Source: Candidatus Eiseniibacteriota bacterium
GTDB lineage: Bacteria; Orphanbacterota; Orphanbacteria; Orphanbacterales; Orphanbacteraceae
DNA: 64,000 nucleotides
NCBI GenBank assembly: GCA_029262235.1
Contig: JAJCZU010000001.1
Coordinates: 29,916 to 93,915, forward strand
Reading direction: 5' to 3'
The translations under genes were made by a program, and so were the position numbers. This document shows positions 18,381 to 27,724 of the stretch, one piece after another. How positions within the stretch are numbered: the stretch's first letter is position 1; each line of letters begins with the position of its first letter. The notes beneath the pieces are model-generated. The model did not search any database. It was not told where the DNA came from and saw only the letters and a list, made by a program, of their open reading frames with translations.

Positions 18381-18842
18381 TCACGGGCCGCGGCGTACCA
18401 TGAGCGTGGCGCCTTCCCCGCAGAGCGATCGAAACTCCGTGGACTCGCGCACACCGGGCGGCGCTTCGGCCCGCGGAATCGTTTGAAACCCGAAACGTTC
18501 AAACCACACAGGCACTGTCTCGGTAAGCAGATAGATCGTTTGCACGTTCCCGGCTTCAGCAGACGCGATCCGTTCGCGCACGAGTCGTTCGCCGATCCCG
18601 CGTCCCCGTTCGTCCTCACTGACGGCAACGGAACGAAGGAGCCTCGCGTCTCCGGCGTTTTCGAGCGCGGCGCAGCCGGCAACGGTGTTGCCGCGCACGG
18701 CTAAAACGAACGCCGGCTCCGTATCGTCGCCCAGGTTCGGGGCTTCGGCGAGATCCGAGATCGGAAGCGTCGATCCGGCAAGCAATCGCAGGATCTCGAC
18801 TCTGTCGCCACGCTCTTCTTCGCGTATGATTACATCCTGCAT
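18381..18842 (-). CDS. GNAT-family N-acetyltransferase, ArsN2-like
   Basis: A 153-residue acyl-CoA-dependent acetyltransferase. The LLAGSTLPISDLAE segment and the acetyl-CoA loop VAVSEDERGRGIGERLV match the ArsN2-type branch, named for its occurrence near arsenic resistance genes. There is no arsenic gene in this window, so a role in arsenic or arsinothricin acetylation is not supported beyond family resemblance. The substrate should be a small amine. It is divergent from the ABC ATPase at 18976. Confidence 0.78.
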   Translation of the reverse strand: MQDVIIREEERGDRVEILRLLAGSTLPISDLAEAPNLGDDTEPAFVLAVRGNTVAGCAALENAGDARLLRSVAVSEDERGRGIGERLVRERIASAEAGNVQTIYLLTETVPVWFERFGFQTIPRAEAPPGVRESTEFRSLCGEGATLMVRRGP

Positions 18843-18975
18843 CAGGATCTTTCCCTTTCGATCACTGCCCTTTGTCTCTTATTATAATTGATCGAAACCG
18901 GAACGCGCTCACGTTCGTAAGAGATCAACATACACGGACCCTCATTCGAGCTTACTTTCCCGACCGGAGGCAATC

Positions 18976-19842
18976 TTGCTCAGCATTCAGAATCTATCGA
19001 AGACGTACCCGAACGGCGTGCAGGCCCTCAAAAACGTGACTCTCGAAATTCCACGTGGAATGTTCGGGCTTCTCGGGCCGAACGGCGCCGGCAAGTCGAC
19101 GCTCATGCGCACCATCGCGACTCTGCAGGCGGCGGACAGCGGAACGATCATGCTCGACGACCTCGACGTTCTGAAGCGGCGCGAGGAAGTGCGCAAAGTG
19201 CTGGGCTACCTGCCGCAGGAGTTCGGCGTCTACCCGCGCATCTCCGCGCTCAGCATGCTCGACCATTTCGCGCTCCTGAAGGGCGTCACGAACAAGGGCG
19301 AGCGAAAGCGTGTGGTCGAAGGCCTGCTGCGCCAGACGAATCTCTGGGAAGTGCGCAAGCGTCGCCTCGACACATACTCGGGCGGGATGAAGCAGCGGTT
19401 CGGTATCGCGCAGGCCCTGCTCGGCGATCCGCGCCTGATCATCGTCGACGAACCGACCGCGGGCCTCGACCCGGAGGAGCGCAACCGCTTTCACAACCTG
19501 CTTGCCGAGATCGGCGAGAACGTCGTCGTGCTTCTTTCCACGCACATCGTGGAAGACGTGCGCGATCTGTGCAGTCAGATGGCGATCATTTCGGAAGGCG
19601 AAGTGCTGCTCTCGGGGAAACCGGAGGAGATCATTCGCGGTATCGACGGGAAGATCTGGGTGAAGGAGATCGAAAAGGCCGAGCTCGAGTCGTACAAGAG
19701 CGAGCACACCGTGATCTCTACGCGGCTCTACGGCGGAAAAACGCTGATTCACGTGCACGGCGATACGGCGCCTCCCGGATTCTCGCCCGTCACGCCAGAC
19801 CTCAAAGACGTCTACTTCTCGGCGCTCAAGAGGGTCGCGTAA
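18976..19842 (+). CDS. ABC-type exporter ATPase
   Basis: A 288-residue ATP-binding subunit of the ABC-2 drug/peptide exporter class: Walker A GPNGAGKST near residue 39, Q-loop YLPQEFGVYP, signature YSGGMKQRFGIAQ, Walker B LIIVDEPTAGLD, switch region LSTHIVEDV. It starts at TTG 18976 with GGAGG 6 nt upstream. Its stop codon overlaps the start of the next gene (TAATG), so the pair is translationally coupled and forms one transporter whose partner carries a fused peptidase domain. Confidence 0.9.
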   Translation: MLSIQNLSKTYPNGVQALKNVTLEIPRGMFGLLGPNGAGKSTLMRTIATLQAADSGTIMLDDLDVLKRREEVRKVLGYLPQEFGVYPRISALSMLDHFALLKGVTNKGERKRVVEGLLRQTNLWEVRKRRLDTYSGGMKQRFGIAQALLGDPRLIIVDEPTAGLDPEERNRFHNLLAEIGENVVVLLSTHIVEDVRDLCSQMAIISEGEVLLSGKPEEIIRGIDGKIWVKEIEKAELESYKSEHTVISTRLYGGKTLIHVHGDTAPPGFSPVTPDLKDVYFSALKRVA

Positions 19843-22800
19843 TGTGGCTTCGCATTGCCCGCTTCGAGCTTTTCTATCAGTTCAAGCAGCCGCTCATCTA
19901 CATCATGTGGCTGCTCTTCTTCCTGCTCACGTTCGGTGCGGTATCATCTGACTCCGTGCAGGTCGGCGGCGCCATAGGGAACGTGAACCGGAACGCGCCG
20001 TTCGTGATCGTGCAGCTCATGTCCGTGATGTCGATCATCGGCATCTTTGCGATCACGGCGTTCGTGGCCGGCGCCGCGCTTCGTGATTTCGACAAGAAGA
20101 CAGCCGAACTCTACTTTTCGAAACCGATTCGCAAGCTCGACTACATCTTCGGACGCTTTATCGGCTCGACTTTCCTGTCGATCCTCGCGGTTTCGGGATC
20201 CGCATTCGGCATCTTCTTCGGCAGCATGATGCCCTGGGTGGACCCGGAGCGGATCGGGCCGTTCATGATCGACCCGTATCTGTTCAGCATGGGCGTGATG
20301 GTCATTCCGAACGTGATTCTGATCAGCGCGATCTTCTTCGTTGTCGCGTCGGCGACGCGCAGCATGCTGTTCACGTATCTCGGAGTCGTCGTATTCTTTG
20401 TCGCCTATTCGATTTCCGGCCAGTTCCGGCGCAATCTCGACAGCGAGTATCTTGCGAGTCTGCTCGATCCCTTCGGGATGTCCGCGTTTCAAAACGCCAC
20501 GAAGTACTGGACGATCTCCGAGAAGATCACGATCGTGCCGCCGTTCGAAGGGGCGCTGCTTCAGAATCGCATGATCTGGGTCGGGGTGGCGGCGCTTGTT
20601 TTCCTGCTCGGATACGTCACGTTCAGCTACACGAAACGAGCGAGCAAAAAGAAGAAGATACTGCTGGACGGTTCGATCGGGGAAGCGGCCGCGGCAGCGG
20701 TCGGGCAGGCCCCGCCGCGCGCGCAGGTGAACTTCCGTTCCGGCACGGCGCTCTCCCAGTACGCGGGCCAGGCAAAGGTCGAGATCTTCTCGATTCTGAA
20801 GTCCGTGCCGTTTCTCGTCATGCTGCTGTTCGGAATCGCCAATGTGATCGGAGGCGCAAGCCAGACGCATCAGTTCTTCGGCACTTCGCTTCTGCCCGCC
20901 ACTTATCTGATGGTGCAGACGATCGAAGGCTCGTATGTATTTCTGCTCATTATCATCATGACATTTTACGCGGGGGAACTCGTCTGGCGCGAACGCGCTC
21001 TCAAGATGGACGGCATGTACGACGCGCTCCCGTTTCCGGACTGGGTTCCGTTCGCGGCCAAGCTCACCGCGCTCTTTCTCGTATCGATCTGCTTCCTCGC
21101 GATCGGCGTGCTCACCACGATGGGCTATCAGGCGTTCAGGGGCTACACTCAGTTCGAAATGATGGTCTATCTGAAGGGCATGTTCATGCTCTGCTATCCG
21201 TTCTTTCTCGCCTGCGTCCTTGCGATCGTGGTGCAGGTGCTCTCGAAGAACAAATTTCTCGGCTATCTCGTCATGATCCTCTATCTGATCAGCGACGTGA
21301 TCTTTCTGGCCTTTCATATGGAGCACAACCTCTACATCTTCGGCGGGAGTCCGAGCGCGACCTGGTCCGACATGAACGGATTCGGTCACTTCGTGGAACC
21401 GAAAGCGTGGTTCTTCGCGTACTGGACGCTCGTTACGGTGGTGCTCGTGACGATTGCGATCGTGTACTGGCGGCGGGGTACGGAAGAGCCGTTCCGCAAG
21501 CGCACGATCGAAGCGAAGCGCCGCTGGCGCGGGCTGGTCAAGTTCGCGACACTGGGCAGTATTGCGGGTGCCGCCGCGCTCGGGGCCTTCATCTTCTACA
21601 ACACGAACGTGCTGAACGAGTACATGACGGGCGACGAGGGCAAAGATCGATCGGCCGACTACGAGAAGCAGTATCGCCAGTATCTCGGCGAACCGCAGCC
21701 GCGAGTGACGGCGGTGTCGATCGACGCCGACCTCTATCCTTCGGAGCGGCGTCTCGACATGAAAGCCCGCTACACGTACGTCAACAAAACGGACGCTCCG
21801 ATCGCGCGCCTCTACATGAATCAGCCGCCGCGCAGCGAGATTCGATCAATGGACATCGGCGGACATTCGGTTCACATGGCAGACTCGACGCTCGGCTTCT
21901 ACGTCCTCGACCTCGACCGGCCGATGGCGCCGGGTGAGGAGCGCCCGTTCGTGTTCGAAGTCGCCGTGACGAACGACGGCTTTCGGAACGGAGCCACGGA
22001 TTATGCGCTCGTCGGGAACGGATCGTTCTGGAACAGCCGGCATTACCTGCCCGTCTTCGGATACGATCCTGCGCACGAACTGCTGGACCGGAACGACCGT
22101 CGCAAGCGGGAACTGCCGCCGCCGCATCGTATGAACAAGATCGACGACGAGGCGGCGCGTATGGACAACTACATTTCGATCGACGGGGACTGGATCGAAT
22201 TCGAGGCGACCGTCAGCACCGACCCGGACCAGATCGCGATCGCGCCCGGCTATCTGCAGCGTGAATGGGAGGCGGACGGACGGCGTTACTTCCACTACGA
22301 GATGGACGCCCCGATTCTGAACTTCTACGCGTTTCTCTCCGGGCGGTACGAGGTCTATCGCGACAAGTGGCAGGATGTCGACATCGAGATCTACCATCAT
22401 CCGGCGCACGACTCGAACATCCCGCGGATGGCCGACGCGATGAAGAAGTCGCTCGACTACTTTACGGCGAACTTCAGTCCTTATCAGCATCGCCAGGCGC
22501 GCATCATCGAGTTTCCGCGCTACGACATTTTCGCGCAGTCGTTTCCGAACACGATTCCGTTCTCGGAGGGTTTCGGCTTCATCATGAATCACGAGAAGGA
22601 GGAGGACATCGACTTCGTCTTCTACGTGACCGCGCATGAAATCGCGCACCAGTGGTGGGCGCATCAGGTGATGGGCGGCAACATGCAGGGGTCGACGATG
22701 CTCGTCGAGACGATGGCGCAGTATTCCGCGCTCATGGTCATGGAGAAGGAGTTCGGCAAGGAGAACATGCGCAAGTTTCTGAAGTACGAGCTCGACCGCT

Positions 22801-23399
22801 ATCTGAGCGCGCGCGGAGGCGAGCTGATCGAAGAGATGCCGCTGCTTCTCGTCGAGAACCAGCAGTACATTCACTATCGCAAGGGAAGCGTGGTCATGTA
22901 CGCGCTGCAGGACTATATCGGCGAAGAGAATCTGAACGCCGCGATCGCGGATTACATCGCGGAAGTCGGCTTTCAGGAGCCGCCCTACACGACATCGCTC
23001 GAGTTCTACGAGCACGTGAAGGCGGCGACGCCGGACTCACTGCAGAGCGTGCTTGTGGATCTCTTCGAGACGATCACTCTGTTCGAGAATCGCGTCACGG
23101 ACGTCGCGGCCGAGGAAGACGGCAACGGCGGCTACACCGTGCATCTTTCGATCGCGGCGGCCAAGTACAGGAGCGACGGGCAGGGAGTGGAGACCGAGAT
23201 CCCGATTGCGGACTGGGTCGACATCGGCGTGTTCGGTGAAGACGATGCCGTGCTCTATCTGGCGAAGCACAAGATCGACGCGGGGGAAATGACGATCGAT
23301 ATTGCGGTCGAAGCGGAACCGGTCGAAGCGGGAGTGGATCCGTTTCACAAGCTCATCGACCGGAACTCGAGCGACAACCGTAAAAAGATTCAGCTCTAG
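19842..23399 (+). CDS. ABC-2 permease fused to an M1-family metallopeptidase
   Basis: A 1185-residue fusion. The first part has two blocks of transmembrane helices of ABC-2 permease type (about 1-260 and 310-600). After one more helix (about 565-590) comes an extracytoplasmic M1 aminopeptidase-like domain (about 620-1110). The zinc site reads HEIAHQWWAHQ, with His932, His936 and probable Glu956. There are 19 residues between the second His and this Glu, one more than the classical M1 spacing, and the usual GxMEN substrate loop is replaced by IPFSEGFGFI. Proteins of this build are known from Bacteroidota and relatives, where their function is not established. The start at 19842 is fixed by the overlap with the ATPase stop. 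A role in processing and exporting or sensing a peptide is inferred. Confidence 0.9.
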   Translation: MWLRIARFELFYQFKQPLIYIMWLLFFLLTFGAVSSDSVQVGGAIGNVNRNAPFVIVQLMSVMSIIGIFAITAFVAGAALRDFDKKTAELYFSKPIRKLDYIFGRFIGSTFLSILAVSGSAFGIFFGSMMPWVDPERIGPFMIDPYLFSMGVMVIPNVILISAIFFVVASATRSMLFTYLGVVVFFVAYSISGQFRRNLDSEYLASLLDPFGMSAFQNATKYWTISEKITIVPPFEGALLQNRMIWVGVAALVFLLGYVTFSYTKRASKKKKILLDGSIGEAAAAAVGQAPPRAQVNFRSGTALSQYAGQAKVEIFSILKSVPFLVMLLFGIANVIGGASQTHQFFGTSLLPATYLMVQTIEGSYVFLLIIIMTFYAGELVWRERALKMDGMYDALPFPDWVPFAAKLTALFLVSICFLAIGVLTTMGYQAFRGYTQFEMMVYLKGMFMLCYPFFLACVLAIVVQVLSKNKFLGYLVMILYLISDVIFLAFHMEHNLYIFGGSPSATWSDMNGFGHFVEPKAWFFAYWTLVTVVLVTIAIVYWRRGTEEPFRKRTIEAKRRWRGLVKFATLGSIAGAAALGAFIFYNTNVLNEYMTGDEGKDRSADYEKQYRQYLGEPQPRVTAVSIDADLYPSERRLDMKARYTYVNKTDAPIARLYMNQPPRSEIRSMDIGGHSVHMADSTLGFYVLDLDRPMAPGEERPFVFEVAVTNDGFRNGATDYALVGNGSFWNSRHYLPVFGYDPAHELLDRNDRRKRELPPPHRMNKIDDEAARMDNYISIDGDWIEFEATVSTDPDQIAIAPGYLQREWEADGRRYFHYEMDAPILNFYAFLSGRYEVYRDKWQDVDIEIYHHPAHDSNIPRMADAMKKSLDYFTANFSPYQHRQARIIEFPRYDIFAQSFPNTIPFSEGFGFIMNHEKEEDIDFVFYVTAHEIAHQWWAHQVMGGNMQGSTMLVETMAQYSALMVMEKEFGKENMRKFLKYELDRYLSARGGELIEEMPLLLVENQQYIHYRKGSVVMYALQDYIGEENLNAAIADYIAEVGFQEPPYTTSLEFYEHVKAATPDSLQSVLVDLFETITLFENRVTDVAAEEDGNGGYTVHLSIAAAKYRSDGQGVETEIPIADWVDIGVFGEDDAVLYLAKHKIDAGEMTIDIAVEAEPVEAGVDPFHKLIDRNSSDNRKKIQL

Positions 23400-23443
23400 C
23401 TGCTTCGTGCGGGCGGCAGCGCGAAGGCTGCTCCGCGTGCCGG

Positions 23444-24064
23444 CTACTTCGCGCGCTCGGCCTTGTTTCGATAGAGCTTCTTGTCCGGCACGGCGACCAT
23501 GTCTTCGACGCTCATTTTGCCGCCGAGAAACTCGTTGATCTTCTCGGCCTGCTCGCGCGGCTTGTCGATCATGTCGCGAAAGCCGATGTCGATCGAAGTG
23601 AAGTTCTCGCGCATGCGCATCATGCTCTCGACCTGGCCGATGTGCGCCGTATAGAGCTCTTTCATGCGCGCGTCTTCGGTTTCGTTGTCGGCGCCCCGAT
23701 GGTCGAGCATCTTGTTCTGCGACGCGAGCACCTCGTCGAGGTGGCGGCGCATGAAAATCACGCGGTATTCGTTCTCGTCCGGCAGGTCTTTCAGCAGAAA
23801 CGATATGACCTTGATCACGCGGCCGCGCGCTTCCTTCACCCACGACTTGTCATCCATCTCATGCAGGTGCTTCACGCGCTCGTCTTCGTAATATCCTTTG
23901 GGATTGTCGACGTCGGCCGTGCGGATGCCGTCCTGAATCGTATTGTAGCCGCCGGCTTCGAGCATTTTCATCGCCATCGACGTGCCGGACCGCGGGAGAC
24001 CGGAAACGACGACGATCGGTTCCCCGTACTTCAGCTTGCGAAAGAAATTCTTGAAAGGGGACAT
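23444..24064 (-). CDS. Sulfotransferase-like P-loop protein
   Basis: A 206-residue protein with the PAPS-binding 5'-phosphosulfate loop VSGLPRSGTSMAMKML near its N-terminus and a second segment, YRVIFMRRHLDEVLASQNKM, matching the 3'-phosphate-binding region of the sulfotransferase family. It is short for the family and has no membrane anchor. AGGAGG lies just before the ATG at 24064. It is monocistronic, convergent with the ABC-M1 fusion (44-bp gap without a terminator). The acceptor is unknown; the sulfatase-fold protein at 27725-29602 is not obviously linked to it. Confidence 0.8.
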   Translation of the reverse strand: MSPFKNFFRKLKYGEPIVVVSGLPRSGTSMAMKMLEAGGYNTIQDGIRTADVDNPKGYYEDERVKHLHEMDDKSWVKEARGRVIKVISFLLKDLPDENEYRVIFMRRHLDEVLASQNKMLDHRGADNETEDARMKELYTAHIGQVESMMRMRENFTSIDIGFRDMIDKPREQAEKINEFLGGKMSVEDMVAVPDKKLYRNKAERAK

Positions 24065-24212
24065 CGTTCCTCCTCGAATATGCGCGCGGCCGAACCGGCC
24101 GGGATCAGCTGTTTCTCCGTGTACGGCAGGCGCCCCGAACGGGCAGGCGCCGCCACCGTTGCAGGAACAGAGTATACCGGATTCGAGCGTTTTCGGAAGG
24201 GAATCGCCTGCG

Positions 24213-25226
24213 CTAGCGCAGGACTTCGGGATTCAGAACGCGAAACTCGACGCGGCGGTTGAGTGCGTGCGCCGTGGACGATTCTCCCGGCACGAGCAGG
24301 CGTGTTTCGCCGTACCCCGCGCTTTCGAGGCGCGCGCCGTCGATCCCGAGAACGTCGATGAACTGGCGTCGCACGGATTCCGCGCGTTGCCGGCTCAGCT
24401 TCTCGTTGTAGGCGGCGGATCCGCGGGAGTCGGTATGCCCTTCGAAGCGCATGCGCACTTCGGGAAATTCACGGAGAAAGTCCGCGACCGCTTCGAGAAT
24501 CGGATAGGAGTAAGGGAGTACCTGCGCCTGGTTGAACTCGAACAGGACCTGGTTCGAGCGAAGGAATCCGCTGAACATGAGGTCGCGCCGGATGGCGCCC
24601 GGATCGACGATCGCCACAGCGCCCTGCTCATCCGCCGGAGGCGGTGCGGGCGCATCGCGAAATACGGTTTTCACGCTCTCACGGTCGACGTACACGGTTT
24701 CCACGCGCGCCGGGACCGGCGCTGCGATCGCACCCGTGCCCGGAAGCACGATCGTAGTCGTACTCTCGGGGCGGCGTCTTGGCGGGCTCGTCGTGTCCCG
24801 TTTCGCCACGGCGGGCTCTCCTGCCGTCAGTTCGCGGTAGCGCCGGATCTCGTCGCGTACGAGCAGCTTCAGCAGTTCGGCCGAATTCTGATCCAGTCGC
24901 ACTCGCTCGGCCTGGGTCACGGCAAGCGTGTCCGTTCCGCCGTGCTGCCGCTTGATCACCACGCCGCCGGGCGGACCATAGCGGAAATAGACGAGGCCGA
25001 GGTCGGGAACGTGAACGGATGTCCACTCCTCGCCCGTGGCGTTCGTCATCCCCGTGTCGGGCGTGGCCGCGGCCGAAGTATCGACCGTGACCACGTCGCC
25101 GTCAGCGTGAGAAAACGGAGCGGACGCCATCAGAAGGAGAAGCGCCGCTCCGCGAACGAAGGAGGCGACCCGGGCTTTCACCCGGATCGCGACTCCTCGT
25201 TTGAGACTGGATACGCGCGTTGTCAT
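24213..25226 (-). CDS. OmpA-family outer-membrane protein
   Basis: A 337-residue exported protein. Signal peptide about 1-41, a variable region with the segment LGLVYFRYGPPGGVVIK, a Pro/Thr-rich linker, and a C-terminal OmpA domain (about 225-337) with FEGHTDSRG, the peptidoglycan-binding LSRQRAESVRRQF and a final NRRVEFRVL. It should tether the outer membrane to peptidoglycan. Its ATG overlaps the stop of the upstream beta-barrel gene (ATGA), so the two are translated together. The FRYGPPGGV segment is also present in that upstream protein. Confidence 0.9.
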   Translation of the reverse strand: MTTRVSSLKRGVAIRVKARVASFVRGAALLLLMASAPFSHADGDVVTVDTSAAATPDTGMTNATGEEWTSVHVPDLGLVYFRYGPPGGVVIKRQHGGTDTLAVTQAERVRLDQNSAELLKLLVRDEIRRYRELTAGEPAVAKRDTTSPPRRRPESTTTIVLPGTGAIAAPVPARVETVYVDRESVKTVFRDAPAPPPADEQGAVAIVDPGAIRRDLMFSGFLRSNQVLFEFNQAQVLPYSYPILEAVADFLREFPEVRMRFEGHTDSRGSAAYNEKLSRQRAESVRRQFIDVLGIDGARLESAGYGETRLLVPGESSTAHALNRRVEFRVLNPEVLR

Positions 25227-27460
25227 CGGTTCAGCGAGAAGCCGACGTTCAGACGGTGCACGTTATAGAGATCGACGCCCTGGTGCTCGATGAAGCCGTT
25301 CCAGGTGCCGAAGTCTTTTTCGACGCCGTACGAGAGGTTCAGAACGCCTTCGTTCTTACCGCTTGCGCCGGCTTCTTTGCTCAGGAACAGAATCCCGGCG
25401 CCGCCCGTCACGTACGGATTCCAGCTGTACCAGCCGAACTGATCAGCCATGTTCCAGCGAAGGTTCAGTGCGAGCAGGTTCGACGTGAAGTCGCTGCCTA
25501 CGCCGAGCGCGTATTCCGGCTGGAGCTGGACGGATCCGTCGTCGTTCATCGGGCGCGTATCGAAACGGAAGCCCATGATGAACTGTTCCGGTTCGTCGAC
25601 CGAAGAACCGATGTAGTACTCCGGATTCGAGAATCCGAGGCCGACACCTTCCTTCGAAACTTTGCCGTCCGTGGTCGCGACCACGTCACCCTTCGAGTCG
25701 AGGATGATCGTCTTCGTGCCGCGATTCGAATCGTCGATTTCGTCCTGGAGATTTCTCTCCACGCGGTCAGTTTTCTTTTCGATGCGCTCGTCGATCTTGT
25801 CGAGGAGACGATCTTCCATCTCTTTCATCTGCTTTTTGACCGAGGCCGTATCGCCCATTTCATCCCGGATCGCATCCCGGATAATCGTGCGAAGGTCGTC
25901 CGCGCTCTGGCCATCACCGAGGAGCGCGCCGGTTTTCGGAGCTTCGGTCGGAGCGGCCTGCACCGGAGCAGGAGCGACGCCGTCGCCACCCTTCGACTCG
26001 ATGCTTACGCCACCGGCGGGTCCGTAGCGGATGTAGATTTCACCGACGGTCGGGACCGGAAGGGTCACGATTTTGTCGCCCTGGTAATTACGCACCGCGT
26101 TCTCGGCGGGCATGCTCTTGTCGATCTTCTTCACGACGATGGTGTCTTTCGTGACCTTTTCCATCTTCGGCTCGGCGACTTTGCCCTTCGCCATCAGATC
26201 TCTTTCATCTTCGTCGGCGTCGTACCAGACCGGCTCTTCTTCCACGGCCGCCGTCTTCATCTTGTCGGGATCTCCGCCGATAATGAAGGTGGTACCGACC
26301 GTGTAGACCCAGTTATGGAACAGGTCGTCCGGATCGCTGGTATTTTCAGGATCATCGATCGCGCTGAAGATATAGTCGCGCGCGGCCACGTTGATCAGCC
26401 ACTTCTTGTTGAGCGTGATGTCCGCGCCGACACCGCCGATGAGAATGATCTCGTCGTCGGGCTGCGTGCCTTCCATGTCATCGACTTTGTAACCGGACAT
26501 GTAGTCGAGGTTACCGGCGCCGAGGATGAGGTGCGGCGAAACGCCGGGCGAGGGGTTCAGGTTGAACTGCGCTTCGCCACCGTAACTCTGGATCTGCTGG
26601 AAGTCGTCCCAGTCGTTGTTCACGCCGCGCCAGTAGAAGGCGCGGAAATCGACGTACTCGCCGAAGCCGAGGCCGACGCGCGTACCGATGAAGTCCTGGT
26701 CAGCGAGGTCGATCGCCTTGTCGTAATCGAAGCGACCCACGAACGGTTCCACTTTGAGCGAAAGCCCCTTGAGGCCGCCCGAGAACTGTTCGCGATAGGC
26801 GCGGTCGATGTCCGTATCTTCGTCGCCGCTGTAACCGCCGATAAAGAAGTTGAGGCCGGCGCCGAACGCGATGTTGTGCTGCAGGTCGCCGTCATCGTTT
26901 CCTTCGGCGAGCAGCTTCAGCGTTTCGCCGGGATCAGCCGTGGCTTCGTCGAGACGAAACGCGTTGTCTTCCGCGTAAATCATCATCTCGGCGCGGTCCG
27001 TGACGCTGAAGCGAATGCCGGCGCCGTACTTGAGGCCGATGCGGTCGCTCTTCTCACCCGTGTCCGGATTGAAGCGAACGATGCCGCCCCCACCATAGAG
27101 ATACGGAACGAAGCGGTCGGCCGGAAGGCTGAACTGGACGTCGGCGCCGAAGTTCGTGTACTCGGTGTTGCCGAGATTGTCGCCTTCACCGTCGATGCCG
27201 ATCTTGTCGTTGTAGAGATAGAAGCCGCGCAGGGCGACCGACTCCCCGAAGTTGACCGACATGCGGCCCCCGTAGAGGATGTCGTCTTTCAGCAGGACGT
27301 CGTCGTCCCATTGCATCTGCTCGATGCTCGGGGCGAACGTGTAGCTGAGCCCGTCGATGCCGGCGGCACTCGGGGTGGCGGGAAGGGCCAGGAACGCAAC
27401 GGCGGCGCCGAGAACGGCGCCCGCGATCCAGACGGTCTTCTTTCGTAACTGTGAGTTCAT
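25223..27460 (-). CDS. Large outer-membrane beta-barrel protein
   Basis: A 745-residue exported protein. Signal peptide about 1-31; alternating-hydrophobicity strands to about residue 410 (an OmpA/OprF-type barrel); a middle region with IYIRYGPAGGVSIES and a charged coiled coil (MKEMEDRLLDKIDERIEKK); then a second strand-rich region ending HRLNVGFSLNR. No known porin subfamily is recognised. The start at 27460 has AGGAGG 11 nt upstream; a longer frame to 27574 lacks one. It forms an operon with the OmpA-family gene, and the shared RYGPxGGV motif suggests that the two work at the same place in the envelope. Confidence 0.82.
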   Translation of the reverse strand: MNSQLRKKTVWIAGAVLGAAVAFLALPATPSAAGIDGLSYTFAPSIEQMQWDDDVLLKDDILYGGRMSVNFGESVALRGFYLYNDKIGIDGEGDNLGNTEYTNFGADVQFSLPADRFVPYLYGGGGIVRFNPDTGEKSDRIGLKYGAGIRFSVTDRAEMMIYAEDNAFRLDEATADPGETLKLLAEGNDDGDLQHNIAFGAGLNFFIGGYSGDEDTDIDRAYREQFSGGLKGLSLKVEPFVGRFDYDKAIDLADQDFIGTRVGLGFGEYVDFRAFYWRGVNNDWDDFQQIQSYGGEAQFNLNPSPGVSPHLILGAGNLDYMSGYKVDDMEGTQPDDEIILIGGVGADITLNKKWLINVAARDYIFSAIDDPENTSDPDDLFHNWVYTVGTTFIIGGDPDKMKTAAVEEEPVWYDADEDERDLMAKGKVAEPKMEKVTKDTIVVKKIDKSMPAENAVRNYQGDKIVTLPVPTVGEIYIRYGPAGGVSIESKGGDGVAPAPVQAAPTEAPKTGALLGDGQSADDLRTIIRDAIRDEMGDTASVKKQMKEMEDRLLDKIDERIEKKTDRVERNLQDEIDDSNRGTKTIILDSKGDVVATTDGKVSKEGVGLGFSNPEYYIGSSVDEPEQFIMGFRFDTRPMNDDGSVQLQPEYALGVGSDFTSNLLALNLRWNMADQFGWYSWNPYVTGGAGILFLSKEAGASGKNEGVLNLSYGVEKDFGTWNGFIEHQGVDLYNVHRLNVGFSLNR

Positions 27461-27724
27461 CAAATCGATTTCCTCCTGATTCAGTGTGGTCGCACGCGCA
27501 TTGGTGGTTCGCGCTCGACCGGCCTCGGGACGAGGCCAGTAGAAAAGGTCGTCTTCGCGCGCGATCTGCGCCATAGGAAAGCAATGCGGGCGACATTGTT
27601 TTTCACCTCCAAAATAGACGTGTCGAGCGCCGGGAAAGTCACACGGAACCGTAATAAATCCGCGGAGGGGTTCAATCAGGCGTAAGGAGGACGCAGGAGG
27701 GCAATTCCAGCAGGGGCGGACGGG

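Noticed and set aside
18381-18842. Arsenic resistance locus
   Set aside because: Only an ArsN2-like GNAT is present; no arsR, arsB/ACR3 or arsC homologue is in the window.
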